Assembly (NCBI RefSeq): GCF_040954835.1
Contig: NC_090697.1
Location: 11,214,001-11,278,000 of the forward strand
Length of the DNA: 64,000 nt
Direction: 5' to 3'
Source: Lepisosteus oculatus
Lineage: Eukaryota > Chordata > Actinopteri > Semionotiformes > Lepisosteidae
In this document: one piece after another, positions 1 to 41,400 of the stretch
Layout of the letters: each line of letters begins with the position of its first letter
How positions within the stretch are numbered: the first letter of the stretch is position 1
Program-made: the position numbers and the translations under genes
Notes under the pieces: generated by a model
What the model saw: only the letters and a program-made list of their open reading frames with translations
The model's database searches: none
Told to the model about the DNA's origin: nothing

Positions 1-35
1 TCTTCCACTCAGTGCGTGATATCCGTTGATTGCAG

Positions 36-685
36 GTTCCTCCCGAGCTTCCTGGTTGTGCAAGCACCCATCCCTTGACGTCACTGCCAACGAGCTGCTG
101 AAGGGGGGCCAGCCCGACTCGGACGAGGGCAGCCTCAGCAGCGGCACCCAGAGCAGCCACACCCCAGAGGGCCCCCCGGACCCCAGGCCGCCCGCGCCCC
201 GGGCCTCCAAGCCCGCGCCGGCGGAGGACGGCGGCGTCAAGGAGTCAGACATCCTCAGCGACGACGATGAGTTCTGCGAGGGGGCCAAGAGGGAGCCCCC
301 CACTGGCGCAGGCTTGGAGGCCCAGCTCCGGAGGCTCAAGCTCGCTGAGGAGGAGGAGGCGGGGGAGGAGGACCGCGCGCCGGCCCCCCGCGTTCGGCTG
401 GGGGCGGAGGAGCCGGAGGACCCCGAGGGGCACCCGAAGCTGGTGCGGGCGCACTTCGGGCCCATAAAACGGAAAGGAAACAGCCTGAGGAGGACCAGGG
501 GGATTCTGCAGACGATGAAGGAGCACAGCCGGTCCCTGGACAGCCAGTCGGAAGGGACGAACGTGGACCTGAACGCTCTCCTGGAGCGGGAGTTCAGCGT
601 GCAGAGCCTGGCTTCTGTGGTCAACGAGGACTGCTTCTACGAAGCGGCCGAGAGCCAAGCGGCCCAGACAGTTCCTACCCTGTAG
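36..685 (+). CDS. tiam2: TIAM2 last coding exon (Rac guanine-nucleotide exchange factor, C-terminal tail)
   Basis: This is the 3'-terminal coding exon of a longer gene whose upstream exons lie outside the window. A splice acceptor (ttgattgcag) ends at 35, the frame runs open from 36, and TAG is at 683-685, giving about 216 residues. The exon is GC-rich and encodes a disordered acidic and Pro/Ser-rich tail (DDDEF, EEEEAGEEDR), then a basic stretch (GPIKRKGNSLRRTRG) and a short conserved-looking end (LLEREFSVQSLASVVNED). No DH or PH domain is visible, as expected for the tail after the catalytic region. The family is a Rac1-specific exchange factor acting at membranes and the actin cytoskeleton. 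Identification rests partly on the tail and largely on synteny: TIAM2 is the plus-strand neighbour tail-to-tail with TFB1M in vertebrates. Confidence 0.72.
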
Positions 686-1410
686 AGTCTCGGGAGGCTT
701 TCTCAAACCCCACCTGCGTTAAGCTACGGACCTCTACAGGCTTCCCCATCTAACACTCCTCTTTGGAAGTAGGCCCTCATGAGGGGAACACGTTTGCCGT
801 TTAATACAAGGAGTTACAGCAGACTTGTAACAGGTCTCCGCCTTGCTGCATTTGTGCACTAAGAACACAGATTGCCTAAATCTTTTAACTGTTTTTTTTT
901 TTTTTTTTTTTACATGTAAATGCAGGATTTTTTTAATTATTATTTATTGACGATAGGTGTCTATTTTTTTTTATTTTAAGGAAAAGGCAAGCATTGGGGC
1001 CCCCCAGACCTGGACTGAGTCGGATTTTACATTGTTTAAAGACCAACGATAAAGAGAGATTTACTGTACAATTATTTTTGTGTAAATTATATGAAACATG
1101 AGAACTCGGGGTATTATTTTTTAATAGTCTCCATCGATGTAGCTATCAGTGTTCTGAGGCACTGCTTAAGCAGCGTACGCTTAACTGCAAATAAACTGCT
1201 TATTAAAACCAGCTATTTCGCTTTAAAAAAAGCTTTCAGCTTTCTGTGGCACAAAGGCCTAATTTAATGTTTTGTTAAAGACTGTATATTGTATTTTCTC
1301 TAAATGACTGTACTGTAACTTATATTTTGTATTCTTTACACATACTTGACATTGTACAGATAGAGCAAAATGCTGTAATTTGCAATAAATACAGTCTGGT
1401 AATATATTTG
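686..1410 (+). other. tiam2: 3' UTR of tiam2
   Basis: AT-rich sequence follows the stop codon, with a poly-T run at about 893-911, an AATAAA at 1190-1195 and a second AATAAA at 1384-1389 followed by GT-rich sequence. I infer two alternative 3' ends, the distal one near 1405-1415. Confidence 0.6.
1384..1389 (+). terminator. tiam2: Distal polyadenylation signal of tiam2
   Basis: An exact AATAAA about 700 bp after the tiam2 stop codon, followed within 30 bp by GT-rich sequence (ctggtaatatatttgttgc). A weaker proximal candidate is AATAAA at 1190-1195. Confidence 0.55.
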
Positions 1411-4400
1411 TTGCACTTTGGCTATGTTTCTGGGTAGATCTGTGATTCTTAAATTACAGCAGATTAGTTCCCATATTAAAAGTCGCTAGAAATATTAAAC
1501 TTCGATCTTTCTGCACTACTTTATAGAAGGTCATTTTTTTACATACTGTAAAAATACATTCTGATCGAGTATATTGCTCATTTGTAAATCTCTTTTCTCT
1601 GAAGAACCATGAAACCAGTGAAAGGGAATTAACTTTAATTTTAAACTGATAAACATAGTGTGCATTTTGTTTAATGCATCTTCTGTGCACAAAGCTACTT
1701 CATAGATGGTAGTTGTAATGTGGATTGTGATATTCCTTTATCTCTCTAATTCTATGGTATGCAACACTATCTTAGGTTAGAAGTCCCCATACAAAGCTGA
1801 AATGTAACATGTATATTTAATCATTCCTATTGATCTTTCCCCAAGCCTGCGCCTTTGACATGGCTGTAAGGACACATTTACACTGGTCATTTGCTAGCCT
1901 GGGAATCCACTACTATGTGATAATGATTGTTGTTATTCATCTGGCTAATGCTTTTATGCAGATGTGTACACACTGATCAGAACATTTTACTTCAGATCGA
2001 TGCATGTTCACAGTGCAGTACGTTGGCACTGGTCACCCCAGGATTTGAAACCCACCAGACTTCTGGTTTGAAGTCCAGAGCACTAACCACACTTCCACAC
2101 TGTATGACTGAATATATTAGATGGAGACCATTTGCGTAATTAATATGAATAACATTCATAAAGATGCCCTTCAGGTGCCTGCATCCAATAAAAAAACCTA
2201 TGAACTGTAGAATTCCGTCCCGCCACGATGAACGATCGTGTTCTGAACTGTGACGGTACCAAGTAAAAGTTTATTCCATGCTGAATGGCAGAACGTGCAC
2301 AGACTTATTTAAAGACTACCGTGCAATTGATTCCACTGGTTAAACCTGAAAGCCAATTAATGATGTAGGTGTTGGGTTGAGACTTGTGCTATCACAAAAT
2401 TAGCGCATAAAGAACACAATAAGATGATGGATACCAAATTATTTTCTTGAGGGCAGCGATACCTCTGTGTAATAAACACAGGTCATGTTTTAGGGGAGTT
2501 CTTAACCATAGTAAATACACAGATTATAGAAAACGATGTTACAGGATTACAATTTCCAGTGATGGTATACCATGGTATTTAGATGACAGGAACACAAAAA
2601 AATATATAATAAGAGGAACAACTGTCCTGTCCAATACCACGTGTAATACATAGGTTAAGCAGTTTTAAACCCTGGTCTCCAGTTTTAAGGCTATTTCATT
2701 TATATCCTAATAGCATTTAATACATGACTTAAGTGATTATAAGCGCACATGATCTGATATTTTTGAAAATGGCCTTATCCAACATGGCATACAAAAAAGA
2801 GCAGGATAATCCATGCATTTGCCCAGCTCAGCTCATTACTGAATGGATATGCTTGAATGTCTCACTACATGCCTACTGTGCTGATGCAGTACTGTGACAC
2901 CTCTATACACTGGCCCCAATTAAATCTAAAATTTGATTAACCTGTCAATTTCACTTTGAAGCATATTTTTGTGACCATTATTCATATAATAATAATAATG
3001 ATGGCTTCCATTCCTTGTGTCCAAGTCCAGATAAAATACGAGACAAACACCAATGTCAGGTTTTTTAACTTTAGTTTAATCTTTTCACCAGCCCCGAAAA
3101 TGGTTCAGCTAAGGAGCTGTCAGCTGGGGTTCTGCAAAGGAACAAGGAAACGTTCATTCCACACTGAGAAGCCGACGAAAAGCCTGATTTGAACCTTTTC
3201 TTTTGTTGAAAAATATTTGCAAGATTTAATGCACTATTTATTATTTTTCATCATTTACTACTTTATTATGGCTGCGCTGTTTTAGGTCTGTGGGTTGCTG
3301 GACGCTAAACCCCTCTCGTTTGCTTCTAAATCTTTACGGCTTGGTTCTGTGAAGGTGGCAATGCGTGTGTAGGAAGAGATTCTGCAGTCTGTATGGTCAA
3401 CATATTTGCCGATTTTAAAGTTCTTGTTTTATATGCTGTAGAACGTGGCCATATAAACGAGCAATTTGAGAAATCACTGCCCACCCCCCCCCAGTTGTTC
3501 TCTCTTTTGCAGGCTACTTACCCATATGAGAAGGGTCTGCTATTAACAGGACATCTGGTCACTTAATTATGTGACAAGCTGGCTGTTGCTGGAATGCCCC
3601 ACATGGCATCACGTAATTGGTAGAGCCCTGCTGGGCTAGAATGGGTGTTAGAAAGAACACCCTTCAAAGCCAGGGGGAGTGAGGAGAGCAGGAGTCGCAA
3701 TGTGTCGGGGACATGCATATTAGCATATTAATCAGCACGTGTCTGCTAACTCGGACTAATGCGCACGAAAGGGCGGAATGAGAGGCTGCCAGACAGATCC
3801 ATTCGCCGTCGCACTGACTGGATGCCAAGCGAATGAAAGTCCATTCAGGTGGTTGTGTGTGAACAGACATCCTCTTAGCACAACAGCATCTCCTGTCAAT
3901 TTTACCAGGCGCCTGTAGGCCTGCAGTGACGTCAGTGAGAGAGACGCCACTTCGCCAGTGGTCCCGCCGGTCTCCAGTATGTCACCAGAAAAAGAATAGC
4001 TCTGACAGGTGAGCGTGTCAAATTAACAGGCTTGCTCGTCCTCATTCTCTCTGGGCGGTGCGCGCGAGACAACGTCTTAACTGTGTGCTGGCTAAATCCG
4101 GGGCTATAAAACAAACAGCCTGGATTTATGGTTCTAATCCAGCCAGGAAACCGGTGCTACTTCAAGCAGAAACAAAGCCTTGTATCGGCTTTATCCACTG
4201 CCCATTTTATGTGGTGTAATATAATATCACCAGTTACCAATTTAACTCGGCTGCAGCAGCACTGATATTTCTCAGAACACATCAATGTTCAATTCCCTAA
4301 ATGTCTTAAACACAAAGGCCACACTCAAAGGCTGATATACAGTACCAAGAACATATGTACAATTAAACCATTCAACCCATGTGATTTGCTAGATCTCTTC

Positions 4401-4541
4401 TTTCAGGTTTCAAGACAGTTTTCACTCCCCAAGTGATTAAAAAAAACTACAATTTTAAATAATGTATTGTTCTGGCTCACTGAAATGTCAGATTTAATGT
4501 CTGTTGTCCTTGTTGAAGCCTTCAACTTCCCTAAAAAAAAA
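1411..4541. other. Tail-to-tail interval between tiam2 and tfb1m
   Basis: About 3.1 kb with no supportable coding sequence. The short open frames here lack splice context or family resemblance. A scrap near 2262-2285 (aaaagtttattccatgctga) resembles one arm of the foldback element found at 9045, 16244 and 45165. An ATTAAA on the minus strand at 4493-4498 is a candidate polyadenylation signal for tfb1m, about 45 bp past its stop. Confidence 0.5.
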
Positions 4542-33226
<28,685 letters not shown>

Positions 33227-34108
33227 TTAAAAAAGCAAGTACATAAGAATAATACAGACCGAGTTACAAGTTCAGCTAAAGTGATTCAGTTTTGGTTACT
33301 TAAACACTGGCAAAGATCACCGCATGGAGTCTGAGTTTAATCGGCTGTCTTTTTTCGTCTCGCATCGAAGAAGCATTCGAACGGTTTGTTTTAAAGTGAG
33401 AAATGTCAAAAAAACAAAAACAAAATCGACACAAATCTGGAACACGAAATACTGCCCAGCAAGGGGCTGGGATAGAAATTCCGCTGTAAGCGATATAAGT
33501 CCAAAGTGTCAAAATTAGAGCAATGGAATAAAAAAGGGTGATTTGGTTCTCTTCAAATTGTATTATCGACGTCACAGTCGTCTTAAACAAATGTTTTACC
33601 GAGACTAATTTCGCTTCATACCATTCAATAAAATTAAATAAAACACAATTTGTCAAAGCCTGTTACGAAGCGTCACCTCACAACTAGCAGAATTTAGAAC
33701 ATAACACCCCCCGGTAAATACAAATACAAACATATTTTATGGGAAAACCCTTTAACAGTGAGTTTTGGAATAAAGATATCTAGTCACACATAACCTACCT
33801 ACAGTAGGCAAAGGGGTTGAAAAAGGCTTGTCTATGGAAAGCAGACTATCCGAAAAAGTACAGAACTATCACAAATGACCTACATACAGTATTTACAAGT
33901 ATAATTTCATTTTCACAATCTTTTTTCTTCCACAAGAATTCGTGTTATCTTCTTTTAAATTTTTTTAGAAGCAACTTTAATGTACCTATTTCTTTTTTTT
34001 AATCTCAACCACAAGAAATGCCCTTAGAAACACTAATCTGAAAACATGTTGAAAGCTTACTGCACACATGTACCTTAGGAAGGTTGATGATGTTCCTGGC
34101 GCAGAAAG

Positions 34109-34116
34109 TGACGTCA
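34109..34116. promoter_or_regulatory. tfb1m: CRE/ATF palindrome in the probable tfb1m promoter
   Basis: A perfect TGACGTCA about 960 bp upstream of the tfb1m start codon. On the minus strand, CTTCCTAAG|GTACATG near 34075 is a usable donor. Together with the acceptor at 33156, just before the ATG, this suggests a short non-coding exon around 34075-34110 with the CRE at its start. A CCAAT sequence lies at about 34170 and an ETS-like GGAA site (tttccgc) near 34195. The promoter assignment is inferred. Confidence 0.4.
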
Positions 34117-34199
34117 CTTAATTGATGGGAAAAATCCTCCACTCTGAACGCACGTAGCTTCAGCTTCTACCAATCACTTTTTTGTGAAGGCGGGATTTC

Positions 34200-34789
34200 C
34201 GCTTGCAGTAGAAACCCTTGTATTATGCATGTAGTATAACCAGCACACAGATATCGCTAGAGGGAGCCAGTCATCCTCCACTTTCACCGGGTTACTGATG
34301 TAGTGGAACGATTTTGAAGTATTGAGCAGAATTTTCCTTTTTATTCAGACGCGTGAATCGAGATTCCTGGGTCCCCAGGCCCACAGTCCAAGGATCTTTT
34401 GTTGGTCTCGGCAATCACCGACAGTTTGAAAGACCCGTACAGAAAGGTTAAAGTGAGCCAAGGCCTGCTTAGCCATCATGAACATAAGGGAAGAACATGA
34501 CACAAGAAATTAAGACTTGGGAAGAAAATCTTTATTAATGATCAATCTTTGCCCTATAACAGAGTAAAGAACGCACTGTTCAAATCTAATACTGTCCAGT
34601 AATACGGATTGTAAGTTAACCACACACAGGTGACTATTTCACTAGTACGGTACATGAATCCCATTGAGAGGTGATGTAAACAGTATTTCCAAGCATTGTT
34701 CTACAGTACACTGACACCCACCATTACAGGGCGGTCATTGACATGTGAGTATTGCACAGGTGCTAGTGGGGGCAGTAGGGTTGGTTAGG
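34200..34789. other. Upstream flank of tfb1m: no recognised gene
   Basis: AT-rich DNA between the tfb1m promoter region and the LINE relic. No supportable exon or repeat. Confidence 0.35.
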
Positions 34790-35440
34790 CAAGACTATCT
34801 TTTCTAAAGGATCTATCTTTTTTTCCTAGGATATAATTTACACCTAGGTGAACCGCTAGTTCAGTTCTTATAAAATTTTCCATGATCTTATACTGTACAG
34901 TATGTAACAGAATTCAGACATATTGGTCTATAATTACCTGGTTCCGTTTTTTCAGCCTTTTCATGCACAGGCCCTACATTGGCAATTCACTCCAGTCACT
35001 CCAGGCCCTGTTTTCAGAGACCGGGGGAAGAGTTGCATCGCTGACTCTGGATAACATCTCGTTTCCTTAAAATTCTTCTAGTACCCAAACTTCTTCTAGT
35101 ACTTTTATCCTGAAACTATCCAGAACATTGTCCTGAGGCAGATTGTCGATTTCCTTCCTAGTAAACACCTGATTGAAGTGCTTGTTTACAACCTCAGTTA
35201 TTTCCTTTTCATTGTCTGGAGGCTGACTTGTTATCTTGGATATGTTTTACTCTGTCCTTGATGATTGTTGTGTTTGTGTGGTCGTAAAAGCACACCTTAT
35301 TATGTATTGTGGCTTTCCTTGCAATATTTCTTTCTAGTTCTCTCTTGGATCTTCGAATACCCATTTTTTTAGCCGTGCTTGTATTATGTTTTCTGAGATG
35401 GCGATGATTTACATGCAGTTCTCTCATCTATTTTCGTGTC
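34790..35440 (-). mobile_element. Non-LTR retrotransposon ORF2 relic (linker and start of reverse transcriptase)
   Basis: The minus strand at 35209-35427 reads GIRRSKRELERNIARKA then NTTIIKDRVKHIQDN, the conserved linker before the RT domain of CR1/L2-type fish LINEs. Further left, in shifted frames, come a segment resembling EVVNKHFNQVFTRKEIDNLP and then EPGNYRPICLNSV (RT motif region). Several frame breaks show it is inactive. Confidence 0.55.
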
Positions 35441-36150
35441 AGGTTGTATTCTTTCCTTTAAATGGATCCTGTTGCTTTTTAATAATTTAATAAGCACTGT
35501 CTGTTCCCTTACATTATTCCTCATTGATGTGTTAACCCATTTGGGATACTATTTTTTTAACCTTCTGCTGTATTCACAGTTGGGATATATTTCTTCCTTG
35601 CTTCATGTACAATGTGTATAAACGGTTGCCATCAGTCTTCTGATTTCATATCCCATTCTGCATCTTTGCATCTTAGCGCTATGCTATTTAAGTGTAATTA
35701 ATAATAAAAATATTTTTTTTATTATCATTGTTGTTGCAGTTCCATAGTGGTCCTCTCACCTCTGCCTCATTTTGTCTTGATTGTGACAAAAGACAAGACT
35801 GATACAAGCTTTTCTCTTGTGTGTGCTCTTGATGAACCTTTCCATCTCCATTGCAGTTTCTGATATTCCTATGGGTCTTTCTGAGACTGCTGGGGGAAAT
35901 TTTAAGTCTCCCTTAATTTCATTATACTGTGCTGAATTATAATCAACATCTGTATTTGGTGGTCTTCAGCGCGGCTGCTTTAATTAGTCTAACCATCACA
36001 GTACAAACCAGTCCATTGAAAAAAAAAAGATTTTACCATCAGATTAATAATACCACAAAAACAATTATGTCAAAACAAGGAAGGGATGGGTGTTGCTGAT
36101 TTTTCAGATTACCGCTATTTTAGTTTTCAATGCACAAAGACAAAACAATG
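35441..36150. other. Interval between two transposon relics
   Basis: AT-rich DNA, possibly including further diverged LINE sequence. No gene seen. Confidence 0.3.
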
Positions 36151-36156
36151 ATTTAC

Positions 36157-36745
36157 AACGCCTTGCCAAAAGTATTCAGACCTTTGCAAAATTGTCACAC
36201 TTGGTTGCTTTAAAGCTTCAAAGCTTGGCGAAAATATTTAGCATTCAGCGACAGAATGATCCAAAAGCACAAGGCCAAGGTACCCTGGAGTGGCTTAAAA
36301 ATATGAAAATGATTGTTCTTGAGTGGCCGAATCTGTGGAAAGATTCGAAAATTGCTGTCAATAAGTGATCCCCAAACAAAGTGAGAGAGTTTGAGCAAAT
36401 CTGCTAATAAGAATGAGCTCAAATTGGCACCAGACCGGTGTGTAAAATTGGTGGAGATGAACCAAAATCAACTTATGCCTGTAACTGCTTATGCTTATTG
36501 CATACTTATGCAATCAACAGGTTTCATTTGTTTCTCTTTAGTTTTTGCTTACATTTACTGTAACTTAATTTTACCCTCAGAAGGCTTATCAGTCTTCAGC
36601 TCGAACTTCCAGGTTTTGAATAAATATTAAGTTTAAAATAAATGTGTAGGGAAAAAAAATAAAAAAATGTATCTGCCTCACATTGTGATCTCATAAAACG
36701 GGGTACCAAAGGAAGCATCTGAATACTATTGTAGGGCAGTGCATG
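36157..36745 (+). mobile_element. Tc1-like transposon relic
   Basis: The ends gccttgccaaaagtattcagacc and (inverted) actgccctacaatagtattcag resemble the terminal repeats of fish Tc1-like elements. Inside, 36280-36350 reads LEWLKNMKMIVLEWPN followed by LWKD, a broken form of the transposase LEWP..DLNPIENLW segment. Internally deleted and inactive. Confidence 0.5.
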
Positions 36746-38406
36746 TTTTGATATATTTTGTGTGTGTGTAGAGGTCAGATCTGAAGACGTCACCAACCTA
36801 AACCTGTGCTGACACAGGCCCAGTGCAGTCCTGCCTGGCCTGCTCACAACCTCCGCGAAGGAGATCAGCCCCACAGTACCTGCCTGCTGGACTCTCCACG
36901 GAGAGGAGAGCAGGCTTGCAGAGCATTCCTTTTGAACATCTGCATTTGTGCGGGGGATTGTATACAAGAGAGATGTGAACTGAACTCATGAAATGCAAGA
37001 GAAAAATAAACCATTTCACGCATTTTAATCAAATATAATGGAGAAAGAAAAAAACAATGCAAGAACTCTTTACAAGCTCATTCAAATGATACGTTCTTCT
37101 ATCTTGCTCCTTGTGTTTCGTACTGGCTGGATTCCAAAGGTCGCAAGGCCTGAGATACTAATCTGAAAATATTTTAAATACACAATTACTATTTTCACAA
37201 GCTTATATAAAGTGATGCAAAACAGCGTATTTATTTTCTTTTTTTTTCTTGGTTTTTGCTCATTAGATTCAACAAATATGAGAGTCACGGAAAGCAGCAT
37301 CCTCCTGCATCTCAAAAATAGGCAACCTATTTTTCAGGAGTGTTAGGATTTCCTCTAAAAAATGACAGCAACTTTCGAAACTGATGTCCCTGCCTCTTCG
37401 TCTGGAGCACGAGCAAAGACATGCTAATAAATTCTTTATGGATGGCAATGAGCAGCTCAAAGAGGAATTACAGCAGTTGCTCGGGGGGGGGATATTGAGT
37501 TCTTTTATTATATGCTTTTTTTAGGCAACGGGATGTGGGCTCTAATAAAAAACAGAATGCGATTTCCACCGCCATGGCAGTAACACGCAGAGAACAAGCG
37601 AAACAGCTTTCTCCCTGAGCTGCACGGCAACAAATTGATCTCGTTTTCTCCCGGTCAGGCCCTGGCCCAGTCCCCTGTGCACGTGTGAGTTAGAGGCGAA
37701 CCGCAGTCCCAATTTCTCAGACTGGTTATTACAACTCGGGTACAAAAAAAAAATTCATTCATGTTATTAGAAGAAATTTACCCATTCTACAATAAGCACA
37801 AAATCGTGAACTCTGGGAAAGTACCGTTAGTCGCCATGTTGTCGCCAACTCGCGTTCGAGTTCCCACGAATTGTGACGTGAAGCAGCCCTTCCTGCTCAC
37901 TAGTCACCGTAACGACTAATGGAATTTGATGTAAGAGCAAATACGGGTCGCGCAGCAGATATTTCACCATAGAAAGTTTCCAATGGGATCTGCGGGCAAC
38001 GAGTTAACAAGTAAGTTCTATTTATCAGCAAAACCATCTGGAAGTCGAGAGCAATGTTCCTATTGGATTGAAAGAGTTGTATTCACAAGCCTGCTCACCT
38101 CACCGAACGTTTTGTTGCCTCCTTCTGAATCGCAGGACGGCGCTGCGCATAGCTGGGAATTTCATCTATTTTGTGACGTGAATTGGAGGTTTTACAAGTT
38201 ACTGTGTACATTTCACTTTTACATTTCAGTGTGGTTGGAAATGCACTCGGCACTGCTGACTCTTTCTCACCCCGAAGTCTAAAAATGGCCTTGCAGTTCC
38301 CCATTCATTTGAGGGTTTGCGCTGTCTTCTCCAGGGACCCGCGCACCCACCGGAGGGGTAATACCGTCGCTCAGTCGGGAGCACAAGGCCTGCACCAGCC
38401 GGCTGG
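36746..38406. other. Interval downstream of nox3
   Basis: It includes the nox3 3' UTR, whose end is not certain. A minus-strand AATAAA (window TTTATT, 37504-37509) lies about 900 bp after the stop and is a candidate. 37685-37860 is a copy of the dispersed repeat at 26455. No other gene seen. Confidence 0.4.
37685..37860. repeat. Unclassified dispersed repeat, copy 2
   Basis: gagttagaggcgaaccgcagtcccaatttctcagactggttatta, then gcacaaaatcgtgaactct and cgccatgttgtcgcc, align in order with 26455-26640. Confidence 0.4.
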
Positions 38407-41400
38407 CTAGTACCTCTCCTTGTTGAAGTGGAAGTGCACGCCCCGGGGGTCGGGGGAGGAGTGGTAGTTGCACATCCTGCGGATGATCCTGGAGAGGGGC
38501 TTGGGCCCACAGAAGAACACTCCGATGGTCCTGCTGTGGGGGAGGAGGAGGAGGAGAGCATCAGAGGAACCACACTGCACTGGGAATCACCGCGCCTCAG
38601 CATGCCACGCCAGGTCACACCAGGTCATGCCACGCCACGCCAGGTCACACCAGGTCATGCCACGCCACGCCAGGTCACACCAGGTCATGCCACGCCACGC
38701 CAGGTCACACCAGGTCATGCCACGCCAGGTCACACCAGGTCATGCCACGCCACGCCAGGTCACACCAGGTCATGCCACGCCACGCCGCGCCACACCAGGT
38801 CATGCCACGCCACGCCAGGTCACACCAGGTCATGCCACGCCACGCCAGGTCACACCAGGTCATGCCACGCCACGCCGCGCCACACCAGGTCATGCCACGC
38901 CACGCCAGGCCACACCAGGTCATGCCACGCCACGCCGCGCCACACCAGGTCATGCCACGCCACGCCAGGTCACACCAGGTCATGCCACGCCACGCCGCGC
39001 CACACCAGGTCATGCCACGCCACGCCAGGTCACACCAGGTCATGCCACGCCACGCCAGGTCACACCAGGTCATGCCACGCCACGCCGCGCCACACCAGGT
39101 CATGCCACGCCACGCCAGGCCACACCAGGTCATGCCACGCCACGCCGCGCCACACCAGGTCATGCCACGCCACGCCAGGTCACACCAGGTCATGCCACGC
39201 CACGCCGCGCCACACCAGGTCATGCCACGCCACGCCAGGTCACACCAGGTCATGCCACGCCACGCCGCGCCACACCAGGTCATGCCACGCCACGCCAGGT
39301 CACACCAGGTCATGCCACGCCACGCCAGGCCACACCAGGTCATGCTACGTCACGCTACGTCAATCCAAGTTACGCTAAATCATGCGACGTCGCGCAACGT
39401 CACATTGCTGAAGCCCGGGCAACCCATCTCCAGAAATCTCTCTTCCACGAATTCCACTTCCTTAAAAAGCTTGTTACACACTGATATTAAACTGTCTTGA
39501 GCAATCAGAGGTTAATACCACTTTTCCTTGACCTTTTCTTTAGCCTTTCCTGCTTCCTCTGCGGCTGGCCCAGTTCCCCACCCCAGTCCGGACAATATTA
39601 GAGTTACAGCACCATGGCCCTTACAGTACATTCTCCTTCAGGTTGTGTACATGTGTGAGTCATTTCTGGTCACCCAGTGCAGCTGAAGTGGAGATAAGGA
39701 CAATCTTCATTGAATAAAGAGGAATCCAGCTGAGACCAACAATCACTACAGTGCTATACCAATCCTCTTTGAAAAGTAAATTTTAAATACTATATCATTT
39801 ACCGCAGGGATCTCCAACCCCTGATCCTGGAAATTTCCAATCCTGCAGATTGTGTATGTTACCATTAAATCACCCATTTCTAAAGATAAAGAACAATTTC
39901 ATTGTTAATCGATTAAGCAGGTGATTTGTTAAATGAAGTAATTCAGAGGTCATGTAGGACTAAATCTAGGTACTCTCCAGCCCTCAAGCACCAGTTTTCT
40001 TAATTGAACAGATAAACAAATTGATTCATTCAATAGCTTCCAGATACTGTCTTTAAAAGCAGGTGATCTTTAAGACTAACTATATCGGGGATCTCCAGGA
40101 CCAATGTTACTGTGCAAGTTACTCTTACTTTATTTCGCGGTCTTGATGTCAAAGCAGCATATTGTGCTTTCAAGTCACAAGAGACTTTCATTTCTAATGT
40201 GTAACCAAGCGTAGTTTAGGACCCTGTGCAGACGGTATAAACATGGTTAGGAGAGGACTGGAAGGGATGGCGAACAGGGGGCGGTGCCGACAGGGAATCC
40301 AGGTGCAAGGGGGGAATGCTGGCAAACAAGTCCAAGGAAGTCCAAAAGGGAAACTGGGGCGCAGTCCATAGTCCAAAACCGGGAGGTCCATCCAAAACGA
40401 AGACAAGAATAAAAACAAGGAAAGGGGACATGGAACCAGGAACAAGAAAGTTAAAAATAGAGTGATGAGGCCAGGCGCTCCGAGCCCTGGACTCAGCTGG
40501 TCAGGACGCCGATCGGAAGCCTGAGCCTTCAAGTTGCGGATGCAGGGCGACTTGAAGCTAGGCGGGCCTCAAGGCGTCCGTCTTCCAGTGCAGAGCGCCG
40601 AGGTTCTGGAGCACCGGGTTTCAATAAAGAGTGGAACAAGGGGGCAGGTGAACGTGACGATGAACTTAACACAAAAAAGGTCAGAGCGCCCTCTAGAGTA
40701 AATGCAATATACACTGGTATATTGCACTGGTAAATGCAATATACACATGTTCAATGCAAAACGTATTTTTTATTGTTCTTTTATGCCCTAATATAGTCAT
40801 ATTTTTATGCAGGAACTAATTCTAATAAAACTTTTATTTAGACAATCCTGCTTTTCATCTGTGTATGTTTCTCTGTCTACCATACTAATGTTAGGTTCGT
40901 TACCATGAAATGAAGTGTCACGATTGTTCTGTTTATTAAACACAGACTAATACTTTTGATGTGTCAGCCAGAAGAGATACTGTACAGTACGGGTTATTTG
41001 AAATGCCAGGCACCGACGATGCTCAGGTATTCCTTTACTGCCAAGAGCAGAACTTCTCTCTTAGAGAATCCCCCTGTGACTGTAGCAAAACAGTGGCTGA
41101 ATTGTTCTTCCAGACCAGGTGCAGTTCCATGTTACTGAATGCATTCATCAGCCTTCAAGCACGCCGCAGTCAGCAGCTGTCGTTTGGTGCATGTCACGAT
41201 CGGTGAAGCTGAGCTGATGTGAAAGCAATTGCTCTCTGTCAGTGAGAGGGACTGAACTGTCAGTCTAGACCAGCTTCACATCCTCGAAATACACATTTAG
41301 GAGGATACACTCACTTTTAATCACCTTTTAATGAGTTTGTCCATGCACTCGATTTGACGTCATCCGCATTAATAACAAGTTTTATTATCATTCAGGAGAT

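Noticed and set aside
245-706. 153-codon open frame antisense to the tiam2 exon
   Set aside because: A shadow of a GC-rich, low-complexity coding exon.
38428-39500. Open frames of 212-338 codons on both strands
   Set aside because: They are produced by the 30-bp minisatellite, whose unit is a multiple of three and stop-free. They have no start context or splice support and lie in a nox3 intron.
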